Assembly: GCA_947175145.1 (NCBI GenBank)
Contig: CAMWLY010000006.1
Span: forward strand, 1 to 50,109
Direction: 5' to 3'
Length of the DNA stretch: 50,109 bases
Origin: an uncultured Muribaculaceae bacterium
GTDB lineage: Bacteria; Bacteroidota; Bacteroidia; Bacteroidales; Muribaculaceae
The notes beneath the pieces were generated by a model. That model made no database searches, was not told where the DNA came from, and worked only from the letters and a program-made list of their open reading frames with translations. Made by a program: the position numbers and the translations under genes. Of this stretch, positions 1-7,115 are shown one piece after another. Position 1 is the stretch's first letter; the number at the start of each line of letters is the position of its first letter.

Positions 1-150
1 TGGCACGTCCGCCGACTGAGGATTTCAGATTTCAGATAATTGTCAGGTAGGGACGTGCCATGGCACGTCCGCCGACTGAGGATTTCAGATTTCAGATAAT
101 TGTCAGGTAGGGACGCGCCATGGCTCGTCCGCCGTTTGAGGATTTCAGAT
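1..150. repeat. Tandem 60-bp repeat, two full copies and one partial
   Basis: Units 1-60 and 61-120 differ at one base (position 116). A third, diverged unit starts at 121 and breaks off around 150. Each unit begins TGGCACGTCC and ends with its reverse complement, so every junction is a palindrome. The 51-70 junction, GGACGTGCCATGGCACGTCC, is a perfect 20-bp palindrome; the 111-130 junction has two substitutions. No coding frame is conserved. It looks like an intergenic palindromic repeat of the REP or MITE kind, but its family cannot be named from here. The array may continue beyond the left edge. Confidence 0.85.
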
Positions 151-159
151 CATAGCTAC
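137..159. repeat. Dispersed repeat, copy A (inverted match at 5221-5243)
   Basis: These 23 bases are the exact reverse complement of 5221-5243. Past the match both copies run into AGCTA-rich sequence (atagctactatagctat here). The two copies lie just outside the two ends of the uvrC-apt-mnmG-ybeY block, in opposite orientation. Confidence 0.8.
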
Positions 160-182
160 TATAGCTATTCTAACTCTATCTA

Positions 183-208
183 AAGCCTAACACCTCACAC
201 CTAAAACC
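183..208. repeat. CCTAAAA-type short repeat at the uvrC stop codon
   Basis: The plus strand reads as degenerate CCTAACACC and CCTAAAACC units, and the uvrC stop codon (CTA at 201-203 on the plus strand) lies inside the last unit. Similar runs, in the same absolute orientation, occur at 5383-5396 and 13417-13450. Confidence 0.5.
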
Positions 209-2114
209 TATCGAGGGCGTCGATGAGGAGTTTGGCTTTGGCCGGGCCTACCACGGCCGCCACCTCATCATGCGATGCCTCTTTCAGACGCTTGAAACTT
301 TTAAACTCCTTCATCAGTTTGGCGGCGGTCTTCTCCCCTATCCCCTTTACGGAATCAAGAGCCGACACGGTCTGCGACTTGGAGCGGCGAAGCCTGTGAT
401 GAGTGATTCCGAATCGGTGAGCTTCATCGCGCAGGTGCTGTATAACCCGCAAACTCGGAGATGTCTTATCCAGATACAGGGGCAATGTATCGCCCGGAAA
501 ATATATCTCCTCAAGCCTTTTGGCAATTCCGACCAAGGCTACTTCGCCGCGTATTCCCATCTCATCAAATGCCTCGACTGCGGCGCTCAACTGACCTTTG
601 CCTCCATCTACCACCACCAATTGCGGCAGAGACTGACCTTCGGCCATCATGCGCGTGTACCGGCGATGAAGCACCTCCTTCATCGACGCGAAGTCATTGG
701 CACCCTCTACTGTCTTGATGATAAAATGGCGGTAGTCGCGCTTGGCAGGCTTCCCATCGCGAAACACCACACAGCTTGCCACCGGATTTGTGCCCTGAAT
801 ATTCGAGTTATCGAAACACTCTATATGCCGCGGCTCGACCTCCAGGCGGAAATCTGACTTCATGCGCTGCATAAGCTTATCGGAAGCACGATCCGGGTGC
901 AGTGCATCCAGCTCCTTCTCGCGGTCTTTCATATACTGCATGGCATTGCGCGTGGCTACATCAAGCGCTTTCTTTTTATCTCCCCTCTTAGGAACAGTAA
1001 AGGTCACACCCTCCATCTGCACATCGGGTTCAAAGGGCACGATGACCTGATCGAATTTGCGGTCGAAGCGGTGCATAACTTCTGAAATCGCCATGGAGAG
1101 GATCTCCTCGGGTGTGGCGCCGTTGGATCTGCGCACATATTCGAGATTCAGACTCTGTGTAACCGCTCCATGATGCAGATGCATGAAATTCACAAAGGAG
1201 CGTGAGTCATTGTCGATATATGCAAATATATCTGCATCGGGGGTATCGGTCTCCCCCACTATACTCTTGGCATTATATTTTCTGACAATCTCATATTTCT
1301 CCTTGAGGACCTGTGCCTCCTCAAATTTCCAATCCTCGCTAAGGCGGTTCATTTCATCGCGGAGCATTCGCTCCAGCTCCACGGTCTCTCCATTTAGAAT
1401 CTGCCTGACACGCTTTATGGCCTGCGCATAATCTTCAGGATTCATCAATCCGCGGCACATACCTCCGCACTTGCCGATATGATAATCGAGGCAGAGCCTG
1501 TATTTACCCCGGGCGATACTCTTCTCATCGAGCGCATGGCGGCATGAGCGCAGCGGATAGGTCTCACGAATCAGATCGAGCACCACCTTGGCGCTTTGCA
1601 CATTGCTGTAGGGACCATAATATTTCCCCTCAAATTCGCGGCTGCGGGTCATGAATACCCGCGGATAAAGCTCCTTGGTCACCACTATCCAGGGATATGA
1701 CTTATCATCTTTGAGCAAGACATTATAGTGAGGCTGATACTGCTTGATCATGGCGTTTTCAAGATGCAGTGCATCTTCTTCGGTAGCCACCACTATAAAG
1801 CGCATGTCGACAATATTACGCACTAACAGATTTGTGCGCACCGAGTCATGCTTTCTATTGAAATAAGATGAAACGCGCCGTTTGAGTCTTTTGGCTTTAC
1901 CGACATAGATTACTTTTCCATGCCGGTCCAGATACATGTAAACGCCCGGGCTTTCGGGGAGTCCGAGTATTTTTTTGCGCAGTTGTTCGCCGGGTCGGTT
2001 GTGGGTTATATCCTCACGCGTGCGATCCGGTTTTATTTCCAGATTGAAACCACCGATTTCGTCGATCTGACGTCCGGTGCCTTCGAGGTTACTATTTAAA
2101 TCAAGAGCGGTCAT
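201..2114 (-). CDS. uvrC: UvrABC system protein C (excinuclease subunit)
   Basis: UvrC makes the two incisions flanking a bulky DNA lesion after UvrA/UvrB loading. The 637 residues hold a GIY-YIG nuclease domain (GVYMYL and VIYVGKAK, about residues 57-75), a UVR motif for UvrB contact around 250-280, the UvrC RNase H-like domain (ECFDNSNIQGT near 435) and a C-terminal double helix-hairpin-helix (GIGEKTAAKLM near 592). The first ~45 residues precede the usual family start and have no recognisable domain. I keep ATG 2114 because no internal ATG lies before the nuclease domain, though a GTG or TTG start is possible. This start sits in a 20-bp tandem duplication and overlaps the stop of a 7-codon mini-ORF. 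The gene is last in the ybeY-mnmG-apt-uvrC run. Its stop codon lies in a CCTAAAA-type repeat. Confidence 0.96.
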   Translation of the reverse strand: MTALDLNSNLEGTGRQIDEIGGFNLEIKPDRTREDITHNRPGEQLRKKILGLPESPGVYMYLDRHGKVIYVGKAKRLKRRVSSYFNRKHDSVRTNLLVRNIVDMRFIVVATEEDALHLENAMIKQYQPHYNVLLKDDKSYPWIVVTKELYPRVFMTRSREFEGKYYGPYSNVQSAKVVLDLIRETYPLRSCRHALDEKSIARGKYRLCLDYHIGKCGGMCRGLMNPEDYAQAIKRVRQILNGETVELERMLRDEMNRLSEDWKFEEAQVLKEKYEIVRKYNAKSIVGETDTPDADIFAYIDNDSRSFVNFMHLHHGAVTQSLNLEYVRRSNGATPEEILSMAISEVMHRFDRKFDQVIVPFEPDVQMEGVTFTVPKRGDKKKALDVATRNAMQYMKDREKELDALHPDRASDKLMQRMKSDFRLEVEPRHIECFDNSNIQGTNPVASCVVFRDGKPAKRDYRHFIIKTVEGANDFASMKEVLHRRYTRMMAEGQSLPQLVVVDGGKGQLSAAVEAFDEMGIRGEVALVGIAKRLEEIYFPGDTLPLYLDKTSPSLRVIQHLRDEAHRFGITHHRLRRSKSQTVSALDSVKGIGEKTAAKLMKEFKSFKRLKEASHDEVAAVVGPAKAKLLIDALDRF

Positions 2115-2134
2115 ATTAAATCAAGAGCGGTCAT
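2095..2134 (-). promoter_or_regulatory. 20-bp tandem duplication with 7-codon mini-ORF overlapping the uvrC start
   Basis: On the minus strand, 2134-2115 and 2114-2095 are consecutive copies of a 20-mer beginning ATGACCGCTCTTG, identical at 19 of 20 positions. The first copy opens a mini-ORF (MTALDLI) whose TGA overlaps the uvrC ATG as ATGA. That is a translational-coupling arrangement. Function is inferred; it could also be a neutral duplication. Confidence 0.6.
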
Positions 2135-2167
2135 AGCTGTTAATATAACGCGCCATGACCGCTCTTG
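2122..2167 (-). terminator. Hairpin between apt and uvrC
   Basis: Bases 2122-2134 and 2155-2167 form a perfect 13-bp stem with a 20-nt loop. On the minus strand the distal arm is the first copy of the uvrC start duplication, so the proximal arm could pair with either copy. No U-tract follows, so it is either a weak terminator or 3'-end-stabilising hairpin for apt, or a structure that controls access to the uvrC start codon. Confidence 0.55.
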
Positions 2168-2184
2168 TATGTATTCGGATATTA

Positions 2185-2709
2185 TTAGTATTTGAGCAGG
2201 GCTGTAACCTCGCAATCATCGGGGAGTGCATTTCGTCCGTTGAGTGCGGTAAGTTCGACCACGAAGTTGATATAGATTTTTTTCGGGTTCATCGATTTTA
2301 CGAGGTCATAGCAGGCGCGCATCGTGCCACCTGTAGCGAGCAAATCATCATGCAGAAGCACTACATCATCTTCCGCTATTGCGTCGCTGTGTAGTTCGAT
2401 AGTATCGACACCATACTCCTTGGCGTATGCTTTTTTGATGGTAACCGAAGGGAGCTTACCGGGCTTACGCGCTGGCACAAATCCGGCTTTTAGTTCATAG
2501 GCCATGATGCTGCCGCCGATGAAACCGCGAGATTCTATACCGACAACTTTAGTGATACCTTTGTCGCGATACATATCGGCCAATTCCTTGCTCATCACAT
2601 GCAGACCTTCGGGATCCTTAATCAGAGTGGTAAGGTCGCGAAACATGATGCCTTTTGACGGGAAATCCGGAATATCACGGATTAAACCCCTGAGTTCTTC
2701 GAGTTGCAT
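2185..2709 (-). CDS. apt: Adenine phosphoribosyltransferase
   Basis: Apt salvages adenine to AMP using PRPP. At 174 residues it has the normal family length. The PRPP-binding motif VVLLHDDLLATGGT lies at residues 116-129, and GIESRGFIGG at 57-66 is the conserved N-terminal loop. The start codon is the only ATG near the family N-terminus (MQLEELRGLIRDIPDFP). The gene lies 89 bases after mnmG on the same strand. That gap contains the parS-like palindrome. A hairpin follows 18 bases after its stop. Confidence 0.96.
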   Translation of the reverse strand: MQLEELRGLIRDIPDFPSKGIMFRDLTTLIKDPEGLHVMSKELADMYRDKGITKVVGIESRGFIGGSIMAYELKAGFVPARKPGKLPSVTIKKAYAKEYGVDTIELHSDAIAEDDVVLLHDDLLATGGTMRACYDLVKSMNPKKIYINFVVELTALNGRNALPDDCEVTALLKY

Positions 2710-2759
2710 AGTAATTTAAGTATTTAGTTTAATCAATCTTTTAACAAGCGGATATGGCG

Positions 2760-2775
2760 TGTTCCACGTGGAACA
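2760..2775. promoter_or_regulatory. parS-like ParB-binding palindrome
   Basis: TGTTCCACGTGGAACA is a perfect 16-bp palindrome. It matches the known bacterial chromosomal parS consensus (TGTTnCACGTGnAACA). It lies between mnmG and apt, outside both genes. mnmG is a common neighbour of origin and parAB regions in bacteria, although parA/parB and dnaA are not in this window. ParB binding is inferred from the motif alone. Confidence 0.8.
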
Positions 2776-2798
2776 GTCTTTACGCAAATGCTGATATT

Positions 2799-4685
2799 TC
2801 AACCACCTATAAGAATCATGAGGACATTGACATCGGCGGGTGAGACACCCGGAATGCGCCCGGCCTGCCCTATTGTGGCAGGGCGAATGCGGTCAAGTTT
2901 CTGACGGGCCTCGGTCGAGAGTGCTGTGGTGCCGAGGTAGTCAAATCCATCAGGTATATGCAGCTTCTCCAACTTCAGCTGCCTGTCGGCAAGCTCCTGC
3001 TCCCTCTTGATATACCCGTCATATTTAATCTGGATTTCAGCCGACGACACTATCTCGAAGCGAAGCGGCTCATCAATCATCTTTATTCTTTTCTGAAGCG
3101 CCGGCAACCAATCCTTAAGCAACTCAAAATTCAACTGCGGCCTGCGCAGCAATTCTACAAGCCTAACACTCGCACCGAGCGGAGCCGTTCCCACTGATTT
3201 GAGTTTCTCATTCAATTCCGAACCGGCCTTGACAAGATAATCGGAGGCCCATTTAATAAGAGAATCGCGCTCGCGATATTTCTCCTGCATAATCTCCATA
3301 CGCGACGCATCGGACAACCCTATTTCATAACCTATCGGAGTGAGACGAAAATCGGCATTATCCTGCCTTAGCAGAATCCGATATTCCGCACGCGATGTAA
3401 ACATGCGGTATGGTTCATCTACACCTTTGGTCACCAAATCATCTATAAGCACACCGATATAAGCCTGATTGCGGCCTAACACCACCGGTTCTAACCCCTG
3501 ACTGCTTCTTGCAGCATTAACTCCGGCAATCAATCCCTGTGCGGCAGCTTCCTCATAACCGGTGGTACCATTCACCTGACCGGCCATATACAACCCGGGT
3601 ATAACTTTCGATTGCAAGTCATGTGTGAGCTGTGTAGGATCAAAAAAGTCATATTCTATAGCGTAACCGGGACGATAAAATTGCACATTTGCAAGAGCCG
3701 GTATCTTCTGCAAAGACTCTATCTGGACATCCCACGGCATTGAGCTGCTGAAACCGTTGATATAATATTCTTCGGTCGTCTCACCTTCCGGCTCAAGAAA
3801 TAGCTGATGACTCTCTTTGTCGGCAAATGTAACAAGTTTTGTCTCGATAGAGGGACAATATCTCGGACCGATACTCTGAATCTGACCATTATATAAAGGT
3901 GATTCACTGAGTCGGGAGGTCATCACCGCATGACATTCAGGATTGGTGTGAACGGTCCAGCATGGACGCGGTTCAAGGATTCGCTGCACGTCTGGTAGAA
4001 ATGAAAATTTCTCGTAAGGGTTCATATCTCCGTCCTGGCGTTCGGCAAGCGTGAAATCTATGGTTCTGCCATCTATTCTTGCCGGGGTTCCTGTTTTCAT
4101 TCTGTCTACACGGACTCCTAGTGCGGCTAATTGCTCGGCGAGGCCATGAGATGCCCCTTCGGATATACGGCCACCCTCTATTTTAGATGCACCGAAATGC
4201 ATCAGACCATTGAGAAAAGTGCCGGCAGTAAGCACCACCTTAGGAGCCTTGAAACGAAATCCAAGTGCGGTTTTAACTCCACATAGCGAGTTATCATCTG
4301 CCAGCAAAAGCTCGGTCACCGCATCTTGAAACATGTATAATCCCTGAGTCGCATCGAGAATCTTTCGCCACTGCTCAGTGAATTTTGTGCGGTCGCTCTG
4401 CACTCGCGGAGACCATACGGCCGGACCTTTTGAGCGGTTGAGCATACGGAATTGTATGGCAGTAGTATCGGCCACAATACCCATTTGCCCACCGAGGGCA
4501 TCGATTTCGCGAACCAACTGACCCTTGGCAATGCCTCCCACAGCGGGATTACAGGACATCTGTGCGACCCTGTTCATATCCATGGTTATGAGAAGGGTAG
4601 AGGATCCCAATCGAGCAGAGGCCACAGCGGCTTCGCACCCCGCATGACCGGCTCCAATCACTATGACATCAAATTCAAACTTCAT
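2799..4685 (-). CDS. mnmG: tRNA uridine-5-carboxymethylaminomethyl(34) synthesis enzyme MnmG
   Basis: With MnmE (not in this window), this FAD enzyme modifies U34 of certain tRNAs. The 628-residue length is typical. The N-terminus has the FAD dinucleotide fold (VIGAGHAGCEAA, residues 9-20), followed by SCNPAVGGIAKGQLVREIDALGG near 44-66, seen here as its two conserved blocks. The C-terminal helical MnmE-binding domain (YDGYIKREQ, then IPGVSPADV near the end) is complete. The start overlaps the end of ybeY by 11 bases, so the two are probably co-transcribed and translationally coupled. Confidence 0.98.
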   Translation of the reverse strand: MKFEFDVIVIGAGHAGCEAAVASARLGSSTLLITMDMNRVAQMSCNPAVGGIAKGQLVREIDALGGQMGIVADTTAIQFRMLNRSKGPAVWSPRVQSDRTKFTEQWRKILDATQGLYMFQDAVTELLLADDNSLCGVKTALGFRFKAPKVVLTAGTFLNGLMHFGASKIEGGRISEGASHGLAEQLAALGVRVDRMKTGTPARIDGRTIDFTLAERQDGDMNPYEKFSFLPDVQRILEPRPCWTVHTNPECHAVMTSRLSESPLYNGQIQSIGPRYCPSIETKLVTFADKESHQLFLEPEGETTEEYYINGFSSSMPWDVQIESLQKIPALANVQFYRPGYAIEYDFFDPTQLTHDLQSKVIPGLYMAGQVNGTTGYEEAAAQGLIAGVNAARSSQGLEPVVLGRNQAYIGVLIDDLVTKGVDEPYRMFTSRAEYRILLRQDNADFRLTPIGYEIGLSDASRMEIMQEKYRERDSLIKWASDYLVKAGSELNEKLKSVGTAPLGASVRLVELLRRPQLNFELLKDWLPALQKRIKMIDEPLRFEIVSSAEIQIKYDGYIKREQELADRQLKLEKLHIPDGFDYLGTTALSTEARQKLDRIRPATIGQAGRIPGVSPADVNVLMILIGG

Positions 4686-5097
4686 CTTTCCAAAGTCTCA
4701 ACGCCGCATTTTCATTATCCTCCATTATCTCCCTTTCGCCGGGGCCTTTGTCATTGATTCCACAGAGATGAAGAACTCCGTGGATTATAACACGCAGAAG
4801 TTCAACCTCATAGGATTGTTCTAACTGCTCAGCATTACTTCTCACCGTATCGAGCGAGATAATCATATCTCCGGCAATTCTATTTCGGTGGGTATAATCG
4901 AAGGTAATGATATCGGTATAAAAATCATGATTAAGATGCTTGCGGTTAGCCTCTAATATCTCGGCATCGCCTACGAAGAGATAGGAGAGTCGGCCGGTGG
5001 AGAATCCATGGGACTCGGCCACGCGGATTATCCAATCCTTAACGCGATTGAAGTCGAGGGTGGGGAGGGGTACTCCCTCATTAGCAAATGTAATCAT
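4675..5097 (-). CDS. ybeY: Endoribonuclease YbeY (rRNA maturation factor)
   Basis: YbeY is a metal-dependent RNase that acts in 16S rRNA 3'-end maturation and ribosome quality control. The 140-residue protein has the family signature HGVLHLCGIND at residues 106-116. Two metal-ligand histidines (H106, H110) are present, but the usual third one (HGxLHxxGYDH) is replaced by Asp116. I recall this GINDKG variant as common in Bacteroidetes homologues, so it is probably not inactivating. It is the first gene of the minus-strand run ending at uvrC and has a Bacteroidetes -7 box about 37 bases upstream. Confidence 0.93.
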   Translation of the reverse strand: MITFANEGVPLPTLDFNRVKDWIIRVAESHGFSTGRLSYLFVGDAEILEANRKHLNHDFYTDIITFDYTHRNRIAGDMIISLDTVRSNAEQLEQSYEVELLRVIIHGVLHLCGINDKGPGEREIMEDNENAALRLWKDEV

Positions 5098-5133
5098 TAG
5101 AGTTGGGGTTAAAGTCGGTTTAGCACCAACTTA

Positions 5134-5141
5134 CAAAGATA
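5134..5141 (-). promoter_or_regulatory. -7 promoter box for ybeY-mnmG-apt-uvrC
   Basis: On the minus strand this reads TATCTTTG, a full match to the Bacteroidetes -7 consensus TAnnTTTG. It predicts a leader of roughly 30 bases before the ybeY ATG. I see no TTG at the expected -33 spacing; the upstream sequence is a T-rich run. Confidence 0.55.
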
Positions 5142-5194
5142 ATAAAAAAATGCGTTAGGTAATTGGAGCAATCCGCGCTATTATCTCTCCACGA

Positions 5195-5243
5195 TAGCTA
5201 TAGTAGCTATGGTAGCTTAGGTAGCTATGATCTGAAATCCTCA
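5195..5243. repeat. Dispersed repeat, copy B, with AGCTA-rich tract
   Basis: Bases 5221-5243 are the exact reverse complement of 137-159. They follow a tract of overlapping TAGCTA units (5196-5227). Several readings of GTAGCTA and TAGCTAT make it locally palindromic. Confidence 0.75.
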
Positions 5244-5255
5244 ATCTCCAGACAA

Positions 5256-5296
5256 CCGGGGGTAAGCAATCCCCGAAGGGGATGCGCCACCCTCGG
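5256..5296. repeat. Nested intergenic hairpin
   Basis: The outer stem CCGGGGGT (5256-5263) pairs with ACCCTCGG (5289-5296), 8 bp with one G-U pair. The inner stem 5266-5274 pairs with 5278-5285 around a GAA loop, with one bulged A. A smaller hairpin-like stretch (GTGCCCGTAGGGTAC) follows near 5320. No gene is conserved across it. It resembles a dispersed repeat unit rather than a terminator, as there is no T-tract. Confidence 0.6.
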
Positions 5297-5403
5297 AAAA
5301 GAATCCAAGAAGAAAGCAAGTGCCCGTAGGGTACGCCCATCTCCCGGTTCAATGATGAATGCACAATTAACAATCCTAAAACCTAAAATCGCTTTGAGGT
5401 CAT

Positions 5404-5766
5404 AAAATTTATGTGTGTCCGGTCAGAAAGATTCCAATTTTCAATTCTCAGAGGGCTTAAATAGGGCCATAAATATCCTATCAAGCTGTATATGTGCGTT
5501 TTGTAATGAATTACCAAATCTTCACATAACCGCATCATCTAAGAATCTTCAGAGTATCGCAAATGCAATTTTGTTAATTTTCTTAAAGTTTTTCTTAAGC
5601 GTGGAAATAGGGGAGCATGATTGAAAAAAAATCGCTAATTTTACAAGCTAATAATTGGCTCATCAGAAACAGCAACTTTCATCATCGGACTGCGGCGGTT
5701 TCAAATCAGACTTAACCGCCACACTTCAATTTTTTTGTACGACTACCCTATCGATTCAGAAGGCTT
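5404..5766. other. Gene-free leader region upstream of the dcw cluster
   Basis: No supported gene is present. A 69-codon open frame at 5415-5624 has no recognisable features and I do not call it. The stretch is AT-rich. TAATTTTA near 5636 is a one-mismatch -7 box without a properly spaced -33 element. A short inverted repeat, GGCGGTT near 5696 with AACCGCC near 5716, lies about 50 bases before rsmH. The rsmH promoter is presumably here. No frame resembling mraZ is visible. Confidence 0.6.
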
Positions 5767-6747
5767 ATGCCAGATAAAGATCTCCTCCCCACGCAAGCGG
5801 GTTCTACACCCGACTCTATTTCCGGTACCGACGCTACTGCCGGAACTCAGATCTACCATGTTCCGGCACTTCTGCCGGAATGCATGACTGCACTCGACAT
5901 CAAACCCGGGGGCACATATATCGATGTGACCTTCGGCGGCGGCGGTCATTCACGCGAGATACTCTCCAGGCTCAAACCGGAGGGTCACCTCTTTGGTTTT
6001 GATCGCGACCGTGATGCTCTGGCCAATAAACCTGACGATCCGAGATTTACTTTTGTGCTCAGCGATTACCGCTATCTTGAGAACTTTCTTGACTATCACG
6101 GGGCTCAAAAAGTAGATGGCATATTAGCCGATTTAGGTGTATCATTTCACCACTTCGACACAGCGGAACGCGGATTTTCATTTCGCAGCGATGCACCGCT
6201 CGACATGCGCATGAACCGCACCGGAGGTAAATCGGCTGCCGAACTGATTGCTGACGCGAGCAAGGAGGAATTGGAAAGAATCTTCAGGGAATACACCGAT
6301 CTGAAGCGTCCCGGACAAATCGCCTCTGCGATAGTGAAAAGCAGAGAGGACTCCCCCATTCTCACCACTCACGAGCTGTGGGAAGCTGTCAGGGGTGCGC
6401 TCAGTCCGAAATCGGAAAAGAAAGATTTAAGCCAGGTATTTCAGGCATTGAGGATAGAGGTCAATGGTGAATTGGAATCTATACGCAAACTGCTTGAAGC
6501 ATCGGCAAGGGTGCTTAAGCCCGGTGGCCGACTGGCTGTAATAACATATCACTCGATAGAGGACCGTCTGGTTAAAAACTTCATGAGATCAGGAAATACT
6601 GAGGGAAAAATCGAGCAGGATATATATGGCCGTGTGCACACTCCCTGGAAATTGATCACACGCTCTCCGATCACACCTTCGGAGCAGGAAGTAGAGCAAA
6701 ACCCGAGATCACGCTCGGCAAAACTGCGAGTTGCAGAGCTGATATAA
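5767..6747 (+). CDS. rsmH: 16S rRNA (cytosine(1402)-N4)-methyltransferase RsmH
   Basis: RsmH (MraW) N4-methylates C1402 in the decoding centre and is the usual second gene of dcw clusters. The SAM-binding loop DVTFGGGGHS lies at residues 53-62, the family block ADLGVSFHHFD near 121, and the catalytic-fold segment GGRLAVITYHSIEDRLVK near 253. Family similarity begins at IYHVPALLPECM (residue 29), so the first ~28 residues are a low-complexity extension. A later start is possible but no ATG lies closer. ftsL follows after 9 bases. Confidence 0.97.
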   Translation: MPDKDLLPTQAGSTPDSISGTDATAGTQIYHVPALLPECMTALDIKPGGTYIDVTFGGGGHSREILSRLKPEGHLFGFDRDRDALANKPDDPRFTFVLSDYRYLENFLDYHGAQKVDGILADLGVSFHHFDTAERGFSFRSDAPLDMRMNRTGGKSAAELIADASKEELERIFREYTDLKRPGQIASAIVKSREDSPILTTHELWEAVRGALSPKSEKKDLSQVFQALRIEVNGELESIRKLLEASARVLKPGGRLAVITYHSIEDRLVKNFMRSGNTEGKIEQDIYGRVHTPWKLITRSPITPSEQEVEQNPRSRSAKLRVAELI

Positions 6748-6756
6748 AATGCGACA

Positions 6757-7110
6757 ATGGCTACCAAGAAGAAAAATAATAATAAGGAGAAAAAGGGTTA
6801 TTCATGGCTCAATGAACTTCGCTACGGCAGGTCAATATCGGTGGAGTTCTTCAAGCAAAACGCATGGCTTCTGCTGATTATCGTCGTGGCAGTCATAGCC
6901 CTTATTGGCTTGAGATATAAGACCAAGACCAAGATGGTCGAGATAAAGAAACTAAACACCGAGCTTGCGAGAGCCCAAAGTAATAAACTCCAGGAGAAAG
7001 CCGCCTATATGTCGCTGATTCGCGAAACCGAGATGCGGCGCATGGTGCGCGAGAAGGGACTTCCCCTCGAATTTCAGGAACAACCACCCTATGAACTCAT
7101 AGACGAGTGA
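6757..7110 (+). CDS. ftsL: FtsL-like cell division protein
   Basis: This is a small bitopic membrane protein of 117 residues. A lysine-rich cytoplasmic tail (MATKKKNNNKEKK) precedes one membrane segment at about 36-52 (WLLLIIVVAVIALIGL). A periplasmic coiled coil follows (about 60-100). The topology, the size and the position between rsmH and ftsI identify the FtsL role: a divisome scaffold working with FtsI and FtsW. Sequence identity to proteobacterial FtsL is not evident, so the call rests on architecture and synteny. Its stop overlaps a possible GTG start of ftsI. Confidence 0.85.
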   Translation: MATKKKNNNKEKKGYSWLNELRYGRSISVEFFKQNAWLLLIIVVAVIALIGLRYKTKTKMVEIKKLNTELARAQSNKLQEKAAYMSLIRETEMRRMVREKGLPLEFQEQPPYELIDE

Positions 7111-7115
7111 TTCAA

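Noticed and set aside
5163-5405. An 80-codon open frame in the gap before rsmH
   Set aside because: It runs through the TAGCTA tract and nested hairpin, so it is a translation of repeat DNA with no conserved domain.
5629-5643. A dcw promoter at TAATTTTA
   Set aside because: It misses the last base of the -7 consensus and has no TTG at 19-21 bases upstream. It is mentioned only as a possibility in the gap description.
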